Shown one piece after another: positions 14,842 through 24,140 of a DNA stretch of 64,000 bases. The position numbers and the translations under genes were made by a program. Every line of letters begins with the position of its first letter. Position 1 is the stretch's first letter. This DNA is from Thalassospira sp. (GTDB lineage: Bacteria; Pseudomonadota; Alphaproteobacteria; Rhodospirillales; Thalassospiraceae): positions 105,807 through 169,806 of the forward strand of contig NZ_PAQR01000002.1 of the NCBI RefSeq assembly GCF_002709775.1, read 5' to 3'. Under the pieces are notes generated by a model. The model was not told the DNA's origin, did not search any database, and was given only the letters and a program-made list of their open reading frames with translations.

Positions 14842-16419
14842 CTAGAGGGATTTTACTTTGCGTCTATATCCCATAGCGAGAACGGCGAAGAAGGTAACAA
14901 TACCGTAAAATAGCAAGTCACGCCACAAATAATATACTGTTGTATGGTTTTTATCACTCGAAAGGGGGTGCACGAGGATACCCCTCTCTCCTAAGGACAG
15001 GCTGTCCACCTTGCGTCCATAAGCATCGAACGTCACCGATACCCCTGTATAGGCTGCCCTTACGAGGGGGCGGCCCTCCTCAATAGTCCTGAAACGGGCC
15101 GCTGCCATATGTTGATATGGGCCCGCGCTGTGGCCAAACCACCCGTCATTGGTAACATTTAATAACCAGTCGGGCTGTTTGTCATCGTCAATCACAGCGC
15201 CGGGGAAAATTACTTCATAGCAAATCAGTGGCGAGAAGCTGGGCATCCCCCTTACAGACAGGGTCTGTGGTCCCGGCCCGGCCGAAAAATCCGTTCGGCC
15301 CGCTGTCAGTTTCGGGAAGGGTAGGATTGACCGGAACGGCACATACTCGCCAAACGGCACCAGATGAAACTTGTCAAAGCTGGCGACAATATGGCCACCA
15401 GCATCAATCACCTGAATGGCGTTCCAGACCTTGTATTCATCGGTATCACGCGGATAGGTCCGGGGCGCGCCGGTAATCAGGATATCATAAGGCCCCAGTA
15501 TTTCGGCCATCTGCATGCGCGCCGTTGTCTGGGTTTCGACAAAAAAGGTCGCTGCCGTTTCAGGCCAGATAACAATCCGCTTTTGATCAGGCCGCAGACC
15601 TTCGGGCCGACGCGACATCTCAAGCAACTGTGTGAAATGCTGGTTTTGCAGCTCCGGGCGCCATTTTTCGCGCTGGGGAATATTGGGCTGAACGATCTGA
15701 ACAATCGGCACATCGGCCGGCAGATCCGAAAGGGCAGTATCTGGTGCAACCGGCCCGACCATCATCAGGCGCACCACACCACCACCCCAAAGGACCACCG
15801 CAATCATGATCCCGCCAAGAGCCGCGATCTTACCCGGCTTCCCGGCAACAATGGTCGCAGGCAAGGTTGCAAAAAGGGCTGTCACAAAGGACAAGCCATA
15901 AACCCCGACGACCGAGGCAAACTGCATGGGGGCGGCATCAATCGCCCAGACATGCCCCAAAAGGTTCCAGGGAAAACCGGTCAGCAAGTGACCACGCAGA
16001 TATTCGACCACCGCCCAGAAAACGGCGAGCAACACCGCGCGCCGAATGGGGCCATCGCCCAGACGCCAGCTGGCCCAGACCGCCAGCATCGGGAAAATCG
16101 CCAAGCCACCGCCAAGCCCCAGCAAGGCAAACGGGATCATCCAGCCATAGATTTCCGGCTGTACGAGAAAGGCATGACTGACCCAGTAAAAGCCTGCGGC
16201 AAAATGGCCGGTACCAAACCACCAGCCAGCAGAAAGTGCGCCCTTGTTGCAGCGAACGCCCTCAAGGCTCCAAAGAAGAACCGCAAAACAGATCGGAAGA
16301 ACAGGGATAATAAAGAAGGGCGGCAGAGCCAAAACCGCCACCGCCCCGGACAACAGCCAGACAAAACGCCTGCGCCAGCCTGAAAGACCGGCAATCCGGC
16401 GCGCCATGGCATCAATCAT
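14842..16419 (-). CDS. lnt: Apolipoprotein N-acyltransferase
   Basis: Inner-membrane enzyme that adds the third acyl chain to bacterial lipoproteins. The N-terminal half (about 20-220) has six or so membrane segments and the C-terminal half is a nitrilase-fold domain. The Glu-Lys-Cys triad is visible at E287 (IVIWPETA), K350 (FDKFHLVPFGEY) and C400 (PLICYEVIFP), aligning with E267, K335 and C387 of the E. coli enzyme. The ATG overlaps the corC stop by 8 bp. The 525-residue length is normal. Confidence 0.96.
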   Translation of the reverse strand: MIDAMARRIAGLSGWRRRFVWLLSGAVAVLALPPFFIIPVLPICFAVLLWSLEGVRCNKGALSAGWWFGTGHFAAGFYWVSHAFLVQPEIYGWMIPFALLGLGGGLAIFPMLAVWASWRLGDGPIRRAVLLAVFWAVVEYLRGHLLTGFPWNLLGHVWAIDAAPMQFASVVGVYGLSFVTALFATLPATIVAGKPGKIAALGGIMIAVVLWGGGVVRLMMVGPVAPDTALSDLPADVPIVQIVQPNIPQREKWRPELQNQHFTQLLEMSRRPEGLRPDQKRIVIWPETAATFFVETQTTARMQMAEILGPYDILITGAPRTYPRDTDEYKVWNAIQVIDAGGHIVASFDKFHLVPFGEYVPFRSILPFPKLTAGRTDFSAGPGPQTLSVRGMPSFSPLICYEVIFPGAVIDDDKQPDWLLNVTNDGWFGHSAGPYQHMAAARFRTIEEGRPLVRAAYTGVSVTFDAYGRKVDSLSLGERGILVHPLSSDKNHTTVYYLWRDLLFYGIVTFFAVLAMGYRRKVKSL

Positions 16420-17395
16420 CCTTTTTTTCCTGCGCGTCTGGTGCTGCTGCGGGTTCCTGATCCTCCTCGCGGCGCATCATATGAATGCGCAGACGGCGGA
16501 TACGCCGTGGATCAGCGTCCAGAACCTCGAACTGAATGCCACTTGGATGTTCGATCAGTTCGCCGCGCGCCGGAACACGCCCGGCCAGCGAGAAGACAAG
16601 ACCGCCAAGCGTGTCGATATCTTCGTCCTCATCCTCGTCAAGCAAACCAAAGGACAGCTTTTCTTCAAGGTCTTCGACTTCGAACCGCGCATCGGCGATA
16701 TAGCAGCCATCCGAAAGACGGATCAGCTTGGGCGTCTGGTCGATATCATGTTCGTCATCAATCTCACCGACGATTTCCTCGACCAGATCCTCGATGGTGA
16801 TCAGACCATCAATCCCGCCAAATTCATCGACCACCAGCGCCATGTGGGTGCGCGACAGCCGCATTTCCGAAAGAAGATCCAGCACCCGGATCGCGGGCGA
16901 GACAAACAACACCCGGCGCAACAGCGACTGCAGGCTGAATTCCCGACCAGCCGCGACACAGCCCAGCACATCCTTGATATGGACCATGCCCGCAATGTCA
17001 TCGAGGGTATCGCCATAAACCGGCAGACGTGAATGGGCCTTTTTGACCATCACTTCGACCAGGTCATCAAGGATAATGGTCTTGGCCACCGCCACAATGT
17101 CGGCACGCGGGATCATGACGTCTTCTGCCGTCATGTCGCGGAGCGCAATGATGTTTTCAAAAAGGGAACGTTCGTGCAGCGAGACCGGCTCTTCATCCTG
17201 CTCGGTCCGCTCGGCGAGTTCTTCAAGCGTGTCGCTGAGCGACGCTTCGCCGTTGCGGGACTTGCCCCGCTTGAAGCCCAGGGCCGAGGCCACATTGTCC
17301 CATAAGGAGCCGTTCTCGGCGTCCTGATTTGTATCCTCGCCGGTGCGAGGGCGCATACTCTCGTGGTCGTCGTCGCGTTGACTAGAGTCGTTCAT
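16412..17395 (-). CDS. corC: CBS-domain transporter-associated protein, CorC/HlyC family
   Basis: CorC/YbeX-type protein linked in other bacteria to magnesium/cobalt efflux and ribosome fitness. An acidic N-terminus is followed by [11 protein letters not shown] and two CBS motifs (about 90-210; [19 protein letters not shown] and [25 protein letters not shown]), then a C-terminal CorC_HlyC domain ending in RRLRIH. No membrane DUF21 domain is present, as in the short CorC type. It lies between ybeY and lnt, the conserved ybeZ-ybeY-ybeX-lnt order. Confidence 0.92.
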   Translation of the reverse strand: MNDSSQRDDDHESMRPRTGEDTNQDAENGSLWDNVASALGFKRGKSRNGEASLSDTLEELAERTEQDEEPVSLHERSLFENIIALRDMTAEDVMIPRADIVAVAKTIILDDLVEVMVKKAHSRLPVYGDTLDDIAGMVHIKDVLGCVAAGREFSLQSLLRRVLFVSPAIRVLDLLSEMRLSRTHMALVVDEFGGIDGLITIEDLVEEIVGEIDDEHDIDQTPKLIRLSDGCYIADARFEVEDLEEKLSFGLLDEDEDEDIDTLGGLVFSLAGRVPARGELIEHPSGIQFEVLDADPRRIRRLRIHMMRREEDQEPAAAPDAQEKKDD

Positions 17396-17435
17396 GGGTC
17401 GGTTTCGACATCCTTTAATTCAAACAAACCGTATT

Positions 17436-18026
17436 CTAGTTAGGTTCATCTTCAATCGGCTCATAGGGATCATCAATCCCGAGTCCGGCAAGAATTTGAC
17501 GTTCAAGTTCTTCCATCTCTTCGGCTTCATCATCAACCATATGATCGTAGCCGACAAGATGTAGCGTGCCATGAACCGCAAGATGAACCAGATGATTTTT
17601 CAATGGCTTTTGCTGCTCAACGGCTTCACGAGCACAGGTTTCACGCGCAATCACGATATCACCAAGCATCAATGGCATATCAGGCGCCATCATGAAGGCC
17701 TCGGCATCCTCGGCACTTTCGAGGGCAGCAAAGGACAACACATTGGTCGGCTTGTCCTTGTCGCGGTAATCGCGGTTAAGGATCTGAACCGACGCATCAT
17801 CAGATAACCGCACGCCGATCTCGATCACCGGGGCAACTGATAAAAGCGATGCGCCATCGCCTTCATCTTCCGTGCCGTCGGTCGCGACCACGTTATCATC
17901 CCAAAGCGCACCATCAGCCAGCGCACCATCAAGGGCCGCGATCACGGCAGCCTCGATAGCGGCGATCTCTTCGCGCTGCCAGTCGCCTGCTTCGACCTCA
18001 AGGTCCAGTTCAAGCGGTGCGGTCAT
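17436..18026 (-). CDS. ybeY: Endoribonuclease YbeY
   Basis: Metal-dependent RNase needed for 16S rRNA 3'-end maturation and ribosome quality control. The zinc motif is clear near the C-terminus: HLAVHGTLHLVGYDHMVDD. The upstream family motif NRDYRDKDKPTNVLSFA is intact. At 196 residues it carries an acidic insertion (about 45-70). AAGGA 8 bases before the ATG at 18026 decides the start against ATGs at 18035 and 18059. It overlaps phoH by 17 bp. Confidence 0.95.
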   Translation of the reverse strand: MTAPLELDLEVEAGDWQREEIAAIEAAVIAALDGALADGALWDDNVVATDGTEDEGDGASLLSVAPVIEIGVRLSDDASVQILNRDYRDKDKPTNVLSFAALESAEDAEAFMMAPDMPLMLGDIVIARETCAREAVEQQKPLKNHLVHLAVHGTLHLVGYDHMVDDEAEEMEELERQILAGLGIDDPYEPIEDEPN

Positions 18027-19113
18027 CACCCGCATCCTTGGCTGCACTGTCCTTTTCACCGCGATAGCCCTTTTTCAGGCGATCGCGCAGGGCATCAGCC
18101 GCGTCATAGGCCTGTACAATCTTGGTCACAAGGTGATGGCGCACGACATCGCGCTGATCGAACTTGATCGTTGCGACACCTTTGACATCGCCGATGGTTT
18201 CAAGCGCATCGCGCAAACCAGACTTCGTGCCGTCCGGCAAGTCAATCTGGGTCATGTCGCCGGTCACCACCATGCGCGATCCTTCACCCAGACGGGTCAG
18301 GAACATTTTCATCTGCATCGGCGTGGTGTTTTGCGCCTCATCAAGAATGACAAAAGCATGCGAAAGGGTACGGCCACGCATGAAGGCCAGCGGGGCAACT
18401 TCGATCTCGCCACTTTCCATTCGCTTGATCACGACATCACCCGGAAGCGTGTCATGAAGCGCATCATAAAGCGGGCGCAGATACGGATCGACCTTGTCTT
18501 TCAAATCACCGGGAAGGAACCCAAGACGTTCACCCGCCTCGACTGCCGGACGTGACAGGATAATGCGATCAACCTGACCAAGAATAAATGCCTGCACCGC
18601 CATCGCGACCGCAAGATAGGTCTTGCCGGTACCCGCCGGACCGATGCCAAAGATCAGCTCGTTATCAAGGATCGCCTCGACATAGTCTTTCTGACGTTTG
18701 GAGCGCGGCGAAATGCGACGCTTCTTGGTCTGGATCGTCAGGCGTGATCCACCAAACATGTCTTTGGTCTGGCCGCTCCAGGGATCGGCGTCGTCCGGTT
18801 CGGAAAGGCGGACCGCACCGTCTACCGTTTCGACATCAATATGATCAATTTCCTTATCACGCAGGCGCGCATAAAGCTGGGCAAGGACCTTCTTGGCCTG
18901 GGCGACCTTTGCCGGATCACCGGCCAGCATCACCACCAGCCCGCGGCTTGAAACCTGAACCCCGGTGCGTTCCGACAGACGTGTCAGGTTTTCGGCCTGC
19001 GGGCCATACAAAACCTGCGCAAGCGCATTGTCCTGAAACTCGATCTGATCGGAATCCTTGGGGGCATGTTTGGTTTTGGTGTTGGTCTTGCTTTTCGTGG
19101 GGGTGCCGCTCAC
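18010..19113 (-). CDS. phoH: PhoH-like ATPase (YbeZ)
   Basis: Cytoplasmic ATPase/helicase-like partner of YbeY in RNA metabolism. An N-terminal KH-like domain (about 35-110) precedes the PhoH domain with Walker [18 protein letters not shown] and Walker [21 protein letters not shown], then [12 protein letters not shown]. It starts with GTG overlapping the miaB stop by 4 bp (GTGA), so it is translationally coupled. The 367-residue length is normal. Despite the name there is no evidence here of phosphate control. Confidence 0.94.
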   Translation of the reverse strand: MSGTPTKSKTNTKTKHAPKDSDQIEFQDNALAQVLYGPQAENLTRLSERTGVQVSSRGLVVMLAGDPAKVAQAKKVLAQLYARLRDKEIDHIDVETVDGAVRLSEPDDADPWSGQTKDMFGGSRLTIQTKKRRISPRSKRQKDYVEAILDNELIFGIGPAGTGKTYLAVAMAVQAFILGQVDRIILSRPAVEAGERLGFLPGDLKDKVDPYLRPLYDALHDTLPGDVVIKRMESGEIEVAPLAFMRGRTLSHAFVILDEAQNTTPMQMKMFLTRLGEGSRMVVTGDMTQIDLPDGTKSGLRDALETIGDVKGVATIKFDQRDVVRHHLVTKIVQAYDAADALRDRLKKGYRGEKDSAAKDAGDDRTA

Positions 19114-20501
19114 GCAACGTTCCTTTCAGATTTCTGGTCGCTACGGGTGGCGTCGACCAGTTCGCCGCCAAGGGAATTAGGCAGCGCTTCGGTGATTTTC
19201 AAGCGAACGATCTGTCCAAGCGCCGATTCCGGCAAACCGCTGACATGGACCGGCTGCATATAGGGGCTTTTGCCCACCAGCTGGCCTTCATATTTGCCAC
19301 GACGTTCAAGAAGAACATCCATCTCCTTGCCGACACTGTTCTGGTTAAACACCAACTGCTGTTCGGCCAAAAGTGCCTGCAGGCGCATGATCCGTTCGGT
19401 TTTGACTTTTTCAGGCACCTGCATTTCCATTGCCGATGCTGGTGTGCCCGGACGCGGGCTGTATTTAAAGCTGAAGGCCTGGATAAAGGTGATATCGCGC
19501 ACGATTTCCATCGTGTCTTCGAAATCCTTGTCCGATTCACCCGGGAATCCGACGATAAAGTCCGACGACAGCGCAAGATCCGGGCAGGCATCCTTCAGCC
19601 GTTTGGCAATCTCGCGATAGTCCGCATTGGTATGCTTGCGGTTCATCGCCTGCAAAACCCGGTCACCGCCAGCCTGAACCGGCAGATGCAGGAACGGCAT
19701 CAGTTTTTTGATATCGCGATGGGCAGAAATCAGATCTTCATCCACATCGCGCGGATGCGAGGTGGTGTAGCGAATGCGATCCAACCCGTCGATTTCAGCA
19801 AGCTCGCGCAGCAACCGACCAAGGGTCCATTCCCCGCCATTGGGCGCTTCGCCGTGATAGGCATTCACATTCTGCCCCAAAAGGGTCAGTTCACGCGTGC
19901 CTTGCGCCACCAGCTGTTTGGCTTCGCGAATCACATCGGCACCGGGGCGGGAATATTCCGCGCCACGGGTGTAGGGCACAACACAGAACGTACAGAACTT
20001 GTCGCACCCTTCCTGAATGGCCAGAAACGCCGAATAACCCTGACTGGAAACTTGTTCGGGCAGATGGTCAAATTTTTCTTCGGCGGGGAAATCGGTATCA
20101 ACAATGCGGTTGCGACCAATCGCGCGGTTGGCGCGCGCCACCATTTCCGGCAGGCGATGATAGGTCTGCGGACCAAACACCATGTCGACCATGGGTTCGC
20201 GCTTCATCAATTCAGCGCCCTCGGCCTGCGCAACACATCCCGCCACCGCGACAATCATCTTGTCGCCGCCATTGGCTTCCTTGGCTTCCTTGTGCTTGCG
20301 CACGCGCCCGAGATCGGAGAACACCTTTTCGGCGGCCTTTTCACGGATATGGCAGGTATTGAGGATGACCATATCGGCCCCCTCGGCACTGTCGACCGAC
20401 TGGTAACCCAGCGGTGCCAGAACATCCTGCATGCGCTGACTGTCATAGACATTCATCTGACAGCCATAGGTTTTCACAAAAAGTTTCTTCGGTTCAGTCA
20501 C
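19110..20501 (-). CDS. miaB: tRNA-2-methylthio-N6-dimethylallyladenosine synthase MiaB
   Basis: Radical-SAM enzyme that adds a methylthio group to i6A37 of tRNA. An N-terminal UPF0004 domain has the three cluster cysteines ([26 protein letters not shown]). The radical-SAM motif is CDKFCTFC, followed by TRGAEYSRP and a C-terminal TRAM domain (about 385-455). GTG at 20501 is preferred over TTG at 20525 because homology begins at [13 protein letters not shown]. It heads the leftward miaB-phoH-ybeY-corC-lnt group. Confidence 0.96.
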   Translation of the reverse strand: MTEPKKLFVKTYGCQMNVYDSQRMQDVLAPLGYQSVDSAEGADMVILNTCHIREKAAEKVFSDLGRVRKHKEAKEANGGDKMIVAVAGCVAQAEGAELMKREPMVDMVFGPQTYHRLPEMVARANRAIGRNRIVDTDFPAEEKFDHLPEQVSSQGYSAFLAIQEGCDKFCTFCVVPYTRGAEYSRPGADVIREAKQLVAQGTRELTLLGQNVNAYHGEAPNGGEWTLGRLLRELAEIDGLDRIRYTTSHPRDVDEDLISAHRDIKKLMPFLHLPVQAGGDRVLQAMNRKHTNADYREIAKRLKDACPDLALSSDFIVGFPGESDKDFEDTMEIVRDITFIQAFSFKYSPRPGTPASAMEMQVPEKVKTERIMRLQALLAEQQLVFNQNSVGKEMDVLLERRGKYEGQLVGKSPYMQPVHVSGLPESALGQIVRLKITEALPNSLGGELVDATRSDQKSERNVA

Positions 20502-20536
20502 GCCAGATCCGTTTCGCTCTCTCAAAACGCCGAAAA

Positions 20537-20558
20537 GCGGTGTGATCGCTCACACCGC
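20537..20558 (-). terminator. Terminator between olsA and miaB
   Basis: A perfect 9-bp stem (GCGGTGTGA with TCACACCGC) and a 4-base loop, followed leftward by TTTTCGGCGTTTT. It separates the ornithine-lipid genes from miaB. Confidence 0.7.
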
Positions 20559-20670
20559 GCCTGGGTTCCACATCATCAATAACCGGAACCCGTCGGACAT
20601 CTCGTTATCTGAAATCCCGGTCAGGTGAAACCGAATTTCACATCAACCGGTGCATTATACGGCAAAACGA

Positions 20671-21576
20671 TCAGGAGCCGAACTGTCGATCCGGGCCAAA
20701 CAGTCGAAAATCTTCCGAAATGATCGCAAGCGGCGAACTGCCAATAAGCTCACCGGACAGATCGCTGTCAATCAACTGAACCGGCACACCCTGATGCAGG
20801 CCACGCAAAGCTGCCTGATGTCCCTGGGCAACGCGGGCTTCACACATCCGGGCAAGTTCCTTGCGTGATCCGGCTGCATCTGCCAGCGTCACGGGCGGAT
20901 GGACAACAATCTCAACCGTCACCTTGCCGAGCGCGAGAAACTGCCATAAATGCGGGGCCAAGTCCATATCCCCGTACCAGGAATAAAACGCCCGCAAATC
21001 ACGACCAATCGGCGCCCCGTCAAGACGGGTGGCAGCAATCGAAATCGGCTGGAAGCGTACCGGCGACCCATCGGGCATCACCCGCTCGGCCGAGGCAAAC
21101 AGCGTTGATTTGAACGGCAACACCCGGTTGCCATCATTGCTGGTGCCTTCCGGGAACAGGATCAGCTTGTCACCATCACGCAAACGCTGGCTGAGCTGGT
21201 CATTCTGTTCGCGCGAGCGTGCAGCACGGCGTTCGATGAAGGTTGTGCGCGAAAGTTTGGCAAGCAAACCAAAGACCGGCCAGTCGGCGACTTCGGTTTT
21301 GGCAATGAAGCTGCCGCGGGTCAAAGCGCCGAGCACCGGGATATCAAGATAGGATGCGTGGTTGGCAACGATCACGCCCGGACCATCCATCATATCAACA
21401 CCCGAAACCCGGACTTCGATATGCAGGATGCGCAGGCAAAGCGCGTGATAGAAGCGCGGCAATTCGTCGGCCAGCTTCAATCGCGCCGAAATGGCGACCA
21501 TCTGAACCGGCAACAGAACCAGCGTCAAAAGCGCATAGGCCATCAGGCGGATGGCAGCACACACGTAGCAGTTCAC
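20671..21576 (-). CDS. olsA: Acyltransferase, 1-acylglycerol-3-phosphate / lyso-ornithine lipid type (OlsA-like)
   Basis: PlsC-family membrane-associated acyltransferase. An N-terminal hydrophobic segment (about 8-30) precedes the acyltransferase motifs NHASYLDIPVL (NHX4D), FIERR and FPEGTS. General AGPATs and OlsA share these motifs; OlsA O-acylates lyso-ornithine lipid. The partner gene decides the call: it starts with GTG overlapping the stop of an OlsB-like N-acyltransferase gene by 4 bp. A C-terminal extension of about 40 residues (PVQLIDSDLSGELIG) is unassigned. Confidence 0.78.
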   Translation of the reverse strand: MNCYVCAAIRLMAYALLTLVLLPVQMVAISARLKLADELPRFYHALCLRILHIEVRVSGVDMMDGPGVIVANHASYLDIPVLGALTRGSFIAKTEVADWPVFGLLAKLSRTTFIERRAARSREQNDQLSQRLRDGDKLILFPEGTSNDGNRVLPFKSTLFASAERVMPDGSPVRFQPISIAATRLDGAPIGRDLRAFYSWYGDMDLAPHLWQFLALGKVTVEIVVHPPVTLADAAGSRKELARMCEARVAQGHQAALRGLHQGVPVQLIDSDLSGELIGSSPLAIISEDFRLFGPDRQFGS

Positions 21577-22367
21577 GACACCCTCGCGGTACGTTCGTAA
21601 TGCTTGTAATAGCGATCGGTCACCTTTTCGGTCGGCAACACGATGCAGATATCGGTGGTGTTGAACTGATGGTCGACCACCGCCCCGTCACCAACAAAAC
21701 CACCCAGTCGCAGATAGCCTTTGATCAGCGGCGGCAGGTCGCGCAGCGCCTGGCGCTGATCGATGCCATCGATCTCGGCTCGCATCATCGGCTCGTAGCG
21801 ATCGGCAATCGCACGCGGGCGCATGTCTTCGGGGGCAAGGTGATTGTGATGCAGATAGGTCAGAACATCCTTGAAGGCATCCGGGTCGGTGCCGTGGAAG
21901 GACGCACAGCCAAACATCAGTTTGATGTCGTATTTGAACACATAGGCAGCAATCCCCTGCCACAGAAGCTGCAGGGTCGGCATGGTGCGGTATTCGGCTT
22001 CGACACAGGAACGACCCAGTTCCATGATCTCGCCGGTTTCCTTCACCGCATTAAGCATGCTTTCAATGTGATATTCATCAGCGCTGTAAAAGCCGCCATG
22101 TTCATTGGCAACCGACTGGCGCAGCAGGCGATAGGTGCCGACAACTGCATCGGCACCCGCACCGCGCGTGTGATCAAGAACAAGAAGATGGTCGCACAGG
22201 GGATCATAGTGATCGAAGTCGCGCTTTTCGGCAGCCATTTCATCGGTCGGTTTGGCGCCGCGCTCTTCATAGAACACTTTGTAGCGAAGCTTCTGGCTGG
22301 CGAGAATTTCGGTTTCATTCTCGGCAAGGCGAACCTCAAGCCGCTGAAGCTGTTTTTCGTCACGCAT
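21573..22367 (-). CDS. olsB: L-ornithine N-alpha-acyltransferase, OlsB-like (GNAT fold)
   Basis: First step of ornithine lipid synthesis: transfer of a 3-hydroxyacyl chain to ornithine. The 264-residue protein matches the OlsB/COG3176 pattern: LRYKVFYEE near the N-terminus, FDHYDPLCDHLLVLD, GTYRLLRQ, ELGRSCVEAEYR, LMFGCASFHGTDP and the C-terminal LIKGYLRLGGFVGDGAVVDHQFNTTD. The frame is open to 22484, but AAAGGG 7 bases before the ATG at 22367 and homology fix the start. It is coupled to olsA. Direct repeats typical of Pho-box spacing lie just upstream. Confidence 0.85.
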   Translation of the reverse strand: MRDEKQLQRLEVRLAENETEILASQKLRYKVFYEERGAKPTDEMAAEKRDFDHYDPLCDHLLVLDHTRGAGADAVVGTYRLLRQSVANEHGGFYSADEYHIESMLNAVKETGEIMELGRSCVEAEYRTMPTLQLLWQGIAAYVFKYDIKLMFGCASFHGTDPDAFKDVLTYLHHNHLAPEDMRPRAIADRYEPMMRAEIDGIDQRQALRDLPPLIKGYLRLGGFVGDGAVVDHQFNTTDICIVLPTEKVTDRYYKHYERTARVS

Positions 22368-22395
22368 GACAACACCCTTTCGTTCAACTGCACGG

Positions 22396-22441
22396 ATATT
22401 GCGCAAGAACTGCGTGAAGAGCGAGTGAAGGCTTTGTGAAG
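22396..22441 (-). promoter_or_regulatory. Candidate PhoB-type promoter of olsBA
   Basis: On the minus strand, CTTCAC occurs three times at exactly 11-bp intervals (plus-strand GTGAAG at 22414, 22425 and 22436). This is the spacing of Pho-box half-sites (7-mers separated by 4 bases). A -10-like CAATAT (22396-22401) lies 12 bases after the last repeat, as in PhoB-activated promoters that lack a good -35. The 7-mers match CTGTCAC at only 4-5 of 7 positions. Confidence 0.45.
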
Positions 22442-22462
22442 AACAGGTAACAAAAATATGAA

Positions 22463-22490
22463 GGCCACTTGCCGATATCAGCAAGTGGCC
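22463..22490 (-). terminator. Terminator of fur
   Basis: A 10-bp stem (GGCCACTTGC with GCAAGTGGCC) with an 8-base loop, followed leftward by TTCATATTTTTG, lies 39 bp after the fur stop codon. Confidence 0.8.
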
Positions 22491-22529
22491 TTGAAAATCA
22501 CAAGTCGCGTGCGCGATTGAACAGCAGAA

Positions 22530-22952
22530 TTACTTGCCGTCTTTCAAAGGAACACCATAAAGCTCAAGACGATGCCCAACGAGGCGATAGCCCAGTTCGT
22601 TGGCGATCTCTTCCTGAAGCTTTTCGATTTTTTCGTTCGAAAACTCGATCACCTCACCGGAACGCATGTTGATCAGGTGGTCATGATGTTCTTCGGTCAG
22701 TTCCTCGTAACGGGCACGACCGTCACCGAAATCGTGCTTTTCAAGGATGTCTGCCTCTTCGAACAGGCGCACGGTGCGATAAACCGTCGCAATCGAAATC
22801 TTCGGATCAATGTCGGTCGCCCGACGATAAACCAGTTCAACGTCCGGGTGGTCTTCGGACTCAGAGAGCACACGGGCAATCACCCGGCGTTGGCCTGTCA
22901 TTTTCAGGCCCGCGTCGATGCATTTCTGCTCGATAGTTGATTCTGCAAGCAT
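22530..22952 (-). CDS. fur: Ferric uptake regulator family protein (Fur/Mur)
   Basis: Metal-responsive repressor. A winged-helix domain (LKMTGQRRVIARVL, VYRRATDIDPKISIATVYRTVRLFEEADIL) is followed by the metal and dimer region with EEHHDHLINMRSGEVIEFSN. The two cysteines of the structural CxxC seen in E. coli Fur (HHDHLICLDCG) are replaced by NMRS, as in many alphaproteobacterial Fur/Mur proteins, so it may sense iron or manganese. The ATG at 22952 (140 residues) is chosen by homology; the frame extends to 23117. It is the obvious candidate to bind the Fur-like boxes in the heme locus. Confidence 0.92.
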   Translation of the reverse strand: MLAESTIEQKCIDAGLKMTGQRRVIARVLSESEDHPDVELVYRRATDIDPKISIATVYRTVRLFEEADILEKHDFGDGRARYEELTEEHHDHLINMRSGEVIEFSNEKIEKLQEEIANELGYRLVGHRLELYGVPLKDGK

Positions 22953-23205
22953 TGTCTTGTTTCTCGTTTCCGTTTCCGGTTCCACCTGTCCCCAGCCGAG
23001 ACGTGTCTCAGGCATCGATCTCTTGTGGCTAAATATTGAAAAATCCGCCACATATCGCAAGGTCGAATTCGCGATAAATTCCGCTTCTTGTAAATCGCCG
23101 GTATCAACCACCGGCAATCACAATCATATCGGCATTCCCGTGGCCACTTGCCACCCGCGATGAAGGACGCTACTTCACAGTTGCGCATCAAGGCAGGAGA
23201 CCGGC

Positions 23206-23454
23206 ATGGCCACCGCAACCCCCGACCAGAAAATAGACATCACAAATGACGTCTGCCCGATGACATTTGTGCGCACCCGTCTCAAACTCGAAACCATGAC
23301 AGCAGGTCAGGTTCTTGAAGTTACCCTTGGCGCCGGTGAACCGCTTAAAAACGTTCCGCGCTCGGTAACCGAGATGGGCGACGAAGTCGTCGAACTGGTC
23401 GAAATCGCTGACACACCGGGAACTTATCGGCTCACAATCCGCAAAGGTTCGTGA
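23206..23454 (+). CDS. TusA/SirA-like sulfurtransferase family protein
   Basis: Small 82-residue protein with the TusA fold signature: DITNDVCPMTFVRTRLKLETM, in which C17 of the CPM motif is the expected sulfur-carrying cysteine, then GQVLEVTLGAGEPLKNVPRSVTEMG. Such proteins relay persulfide sulfur to tRNA thiolation, molybdenum cofactor or dissimilatory pathways; which one applies here is unknown. AGGAGA lies 5 bases before the ATG. It is divergent from fur across a 253-bp gap in which no clear regulatory element was seen. Confidence 0.85.
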   Translation: MATATPDQKIDITNDVCPMTFVRTRLKLETMTAGQVLEVTLGAGEPLKNVPRSVTEMGDEVVELVEIADTPGTYRLTIRKGS

Positions 23455-23621
23455 AACCACCAGTTCCGATGCAGGCTTACACTACAACAGGTTGGCGCTC
23501 AAAACCACACTATTTATGTGGATATAACTTATTAAAATTACTCCAAATTGCCTAAGACCATGTTGGGAAACCAAACTTCCTTGCATGGTTGGCATAGGCA
23601 ATCGGCATCGCGAAAAATTGT

Positions 23622-24140
23622 CTAGATCAGGCGCTCAAGAACGAGCGCATCAACTTTCCGACCACCGGCACGCGCATAATATCCCTTGCGTCGGCCGACC
23701 TCGCTAAAGCCGTTCTGACGATAAAGCGCAATCGCGCCATCATTATCGACTGCCACTTCGAGCAGGATACGGTTAACACCACATTCTTGAAGCCGGTCGG
23801 TAACAGCATCCAGCAACGCACGCCCAACCCCCATCCGGCGGGCATCGGGATCGACCGTGATGGTATTGATTTCCGCCTCATCCAGAACGGTTTGCATCAA
23901 AACAAAACCAAGGGGCTGGTCTTCGGCATTTTTCGCCGCATCACCGGGGCGATAGGCCAGAATCCCGAATGCGCCGGGCACATCAAGCAATCGAATGATC
24001 GCATCTTCATCCCAGGCATCGTCAAACCCCTTGGCATGCAGCGCACTGGCCACCGACGCAAAGGCTGCTGTTAATGGCACCAGCGCAATTTGCGGGTTCT
24101 TGCCATCAGCACTGCCATCATTGGGGTTGGCCGGGGTCAT
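23622..24140 (-). CDS. rimI: GNAT acetyltransferase, RimI-like
   Basis: Probably acetylates the N-terminal alanine of ribosomal protein S18. The 172-residue GNAT domain includes EINTITVDPDARRMGVGRALLDAV (acetyl-CoA binding) and LEVAVDNDGAIALYRQNGFSEVGRRKGYY, the RimI-type ending. The ATG at 24140 overlaps the tsaB stop by 4 bp, the usual tsaB-rimI coupling, and sets the start although the frame is open to 24233. Confidence 0.85.
   Translation of the reverse strand: MTPANPNDGSADGKNPQIALVPLTAAFASVASALHAKGFDDAWDEDAIIRLLDVPGAFGILAYRPGDAAKNAEDQPLGFVLMQTVLDEAEINTITVDPDARRMGVGRALLDAVTDRLQECGVNRILLEVAVDNDGAIALYRQNGFSEVGRRKGYYARAGGRKVDALVLERLI

Noticed and set aside
18588..20582. Open frame of 664 codons on the plus strand
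   Set aside because: Antisense to phoH and miaB, with no recognisable motif.
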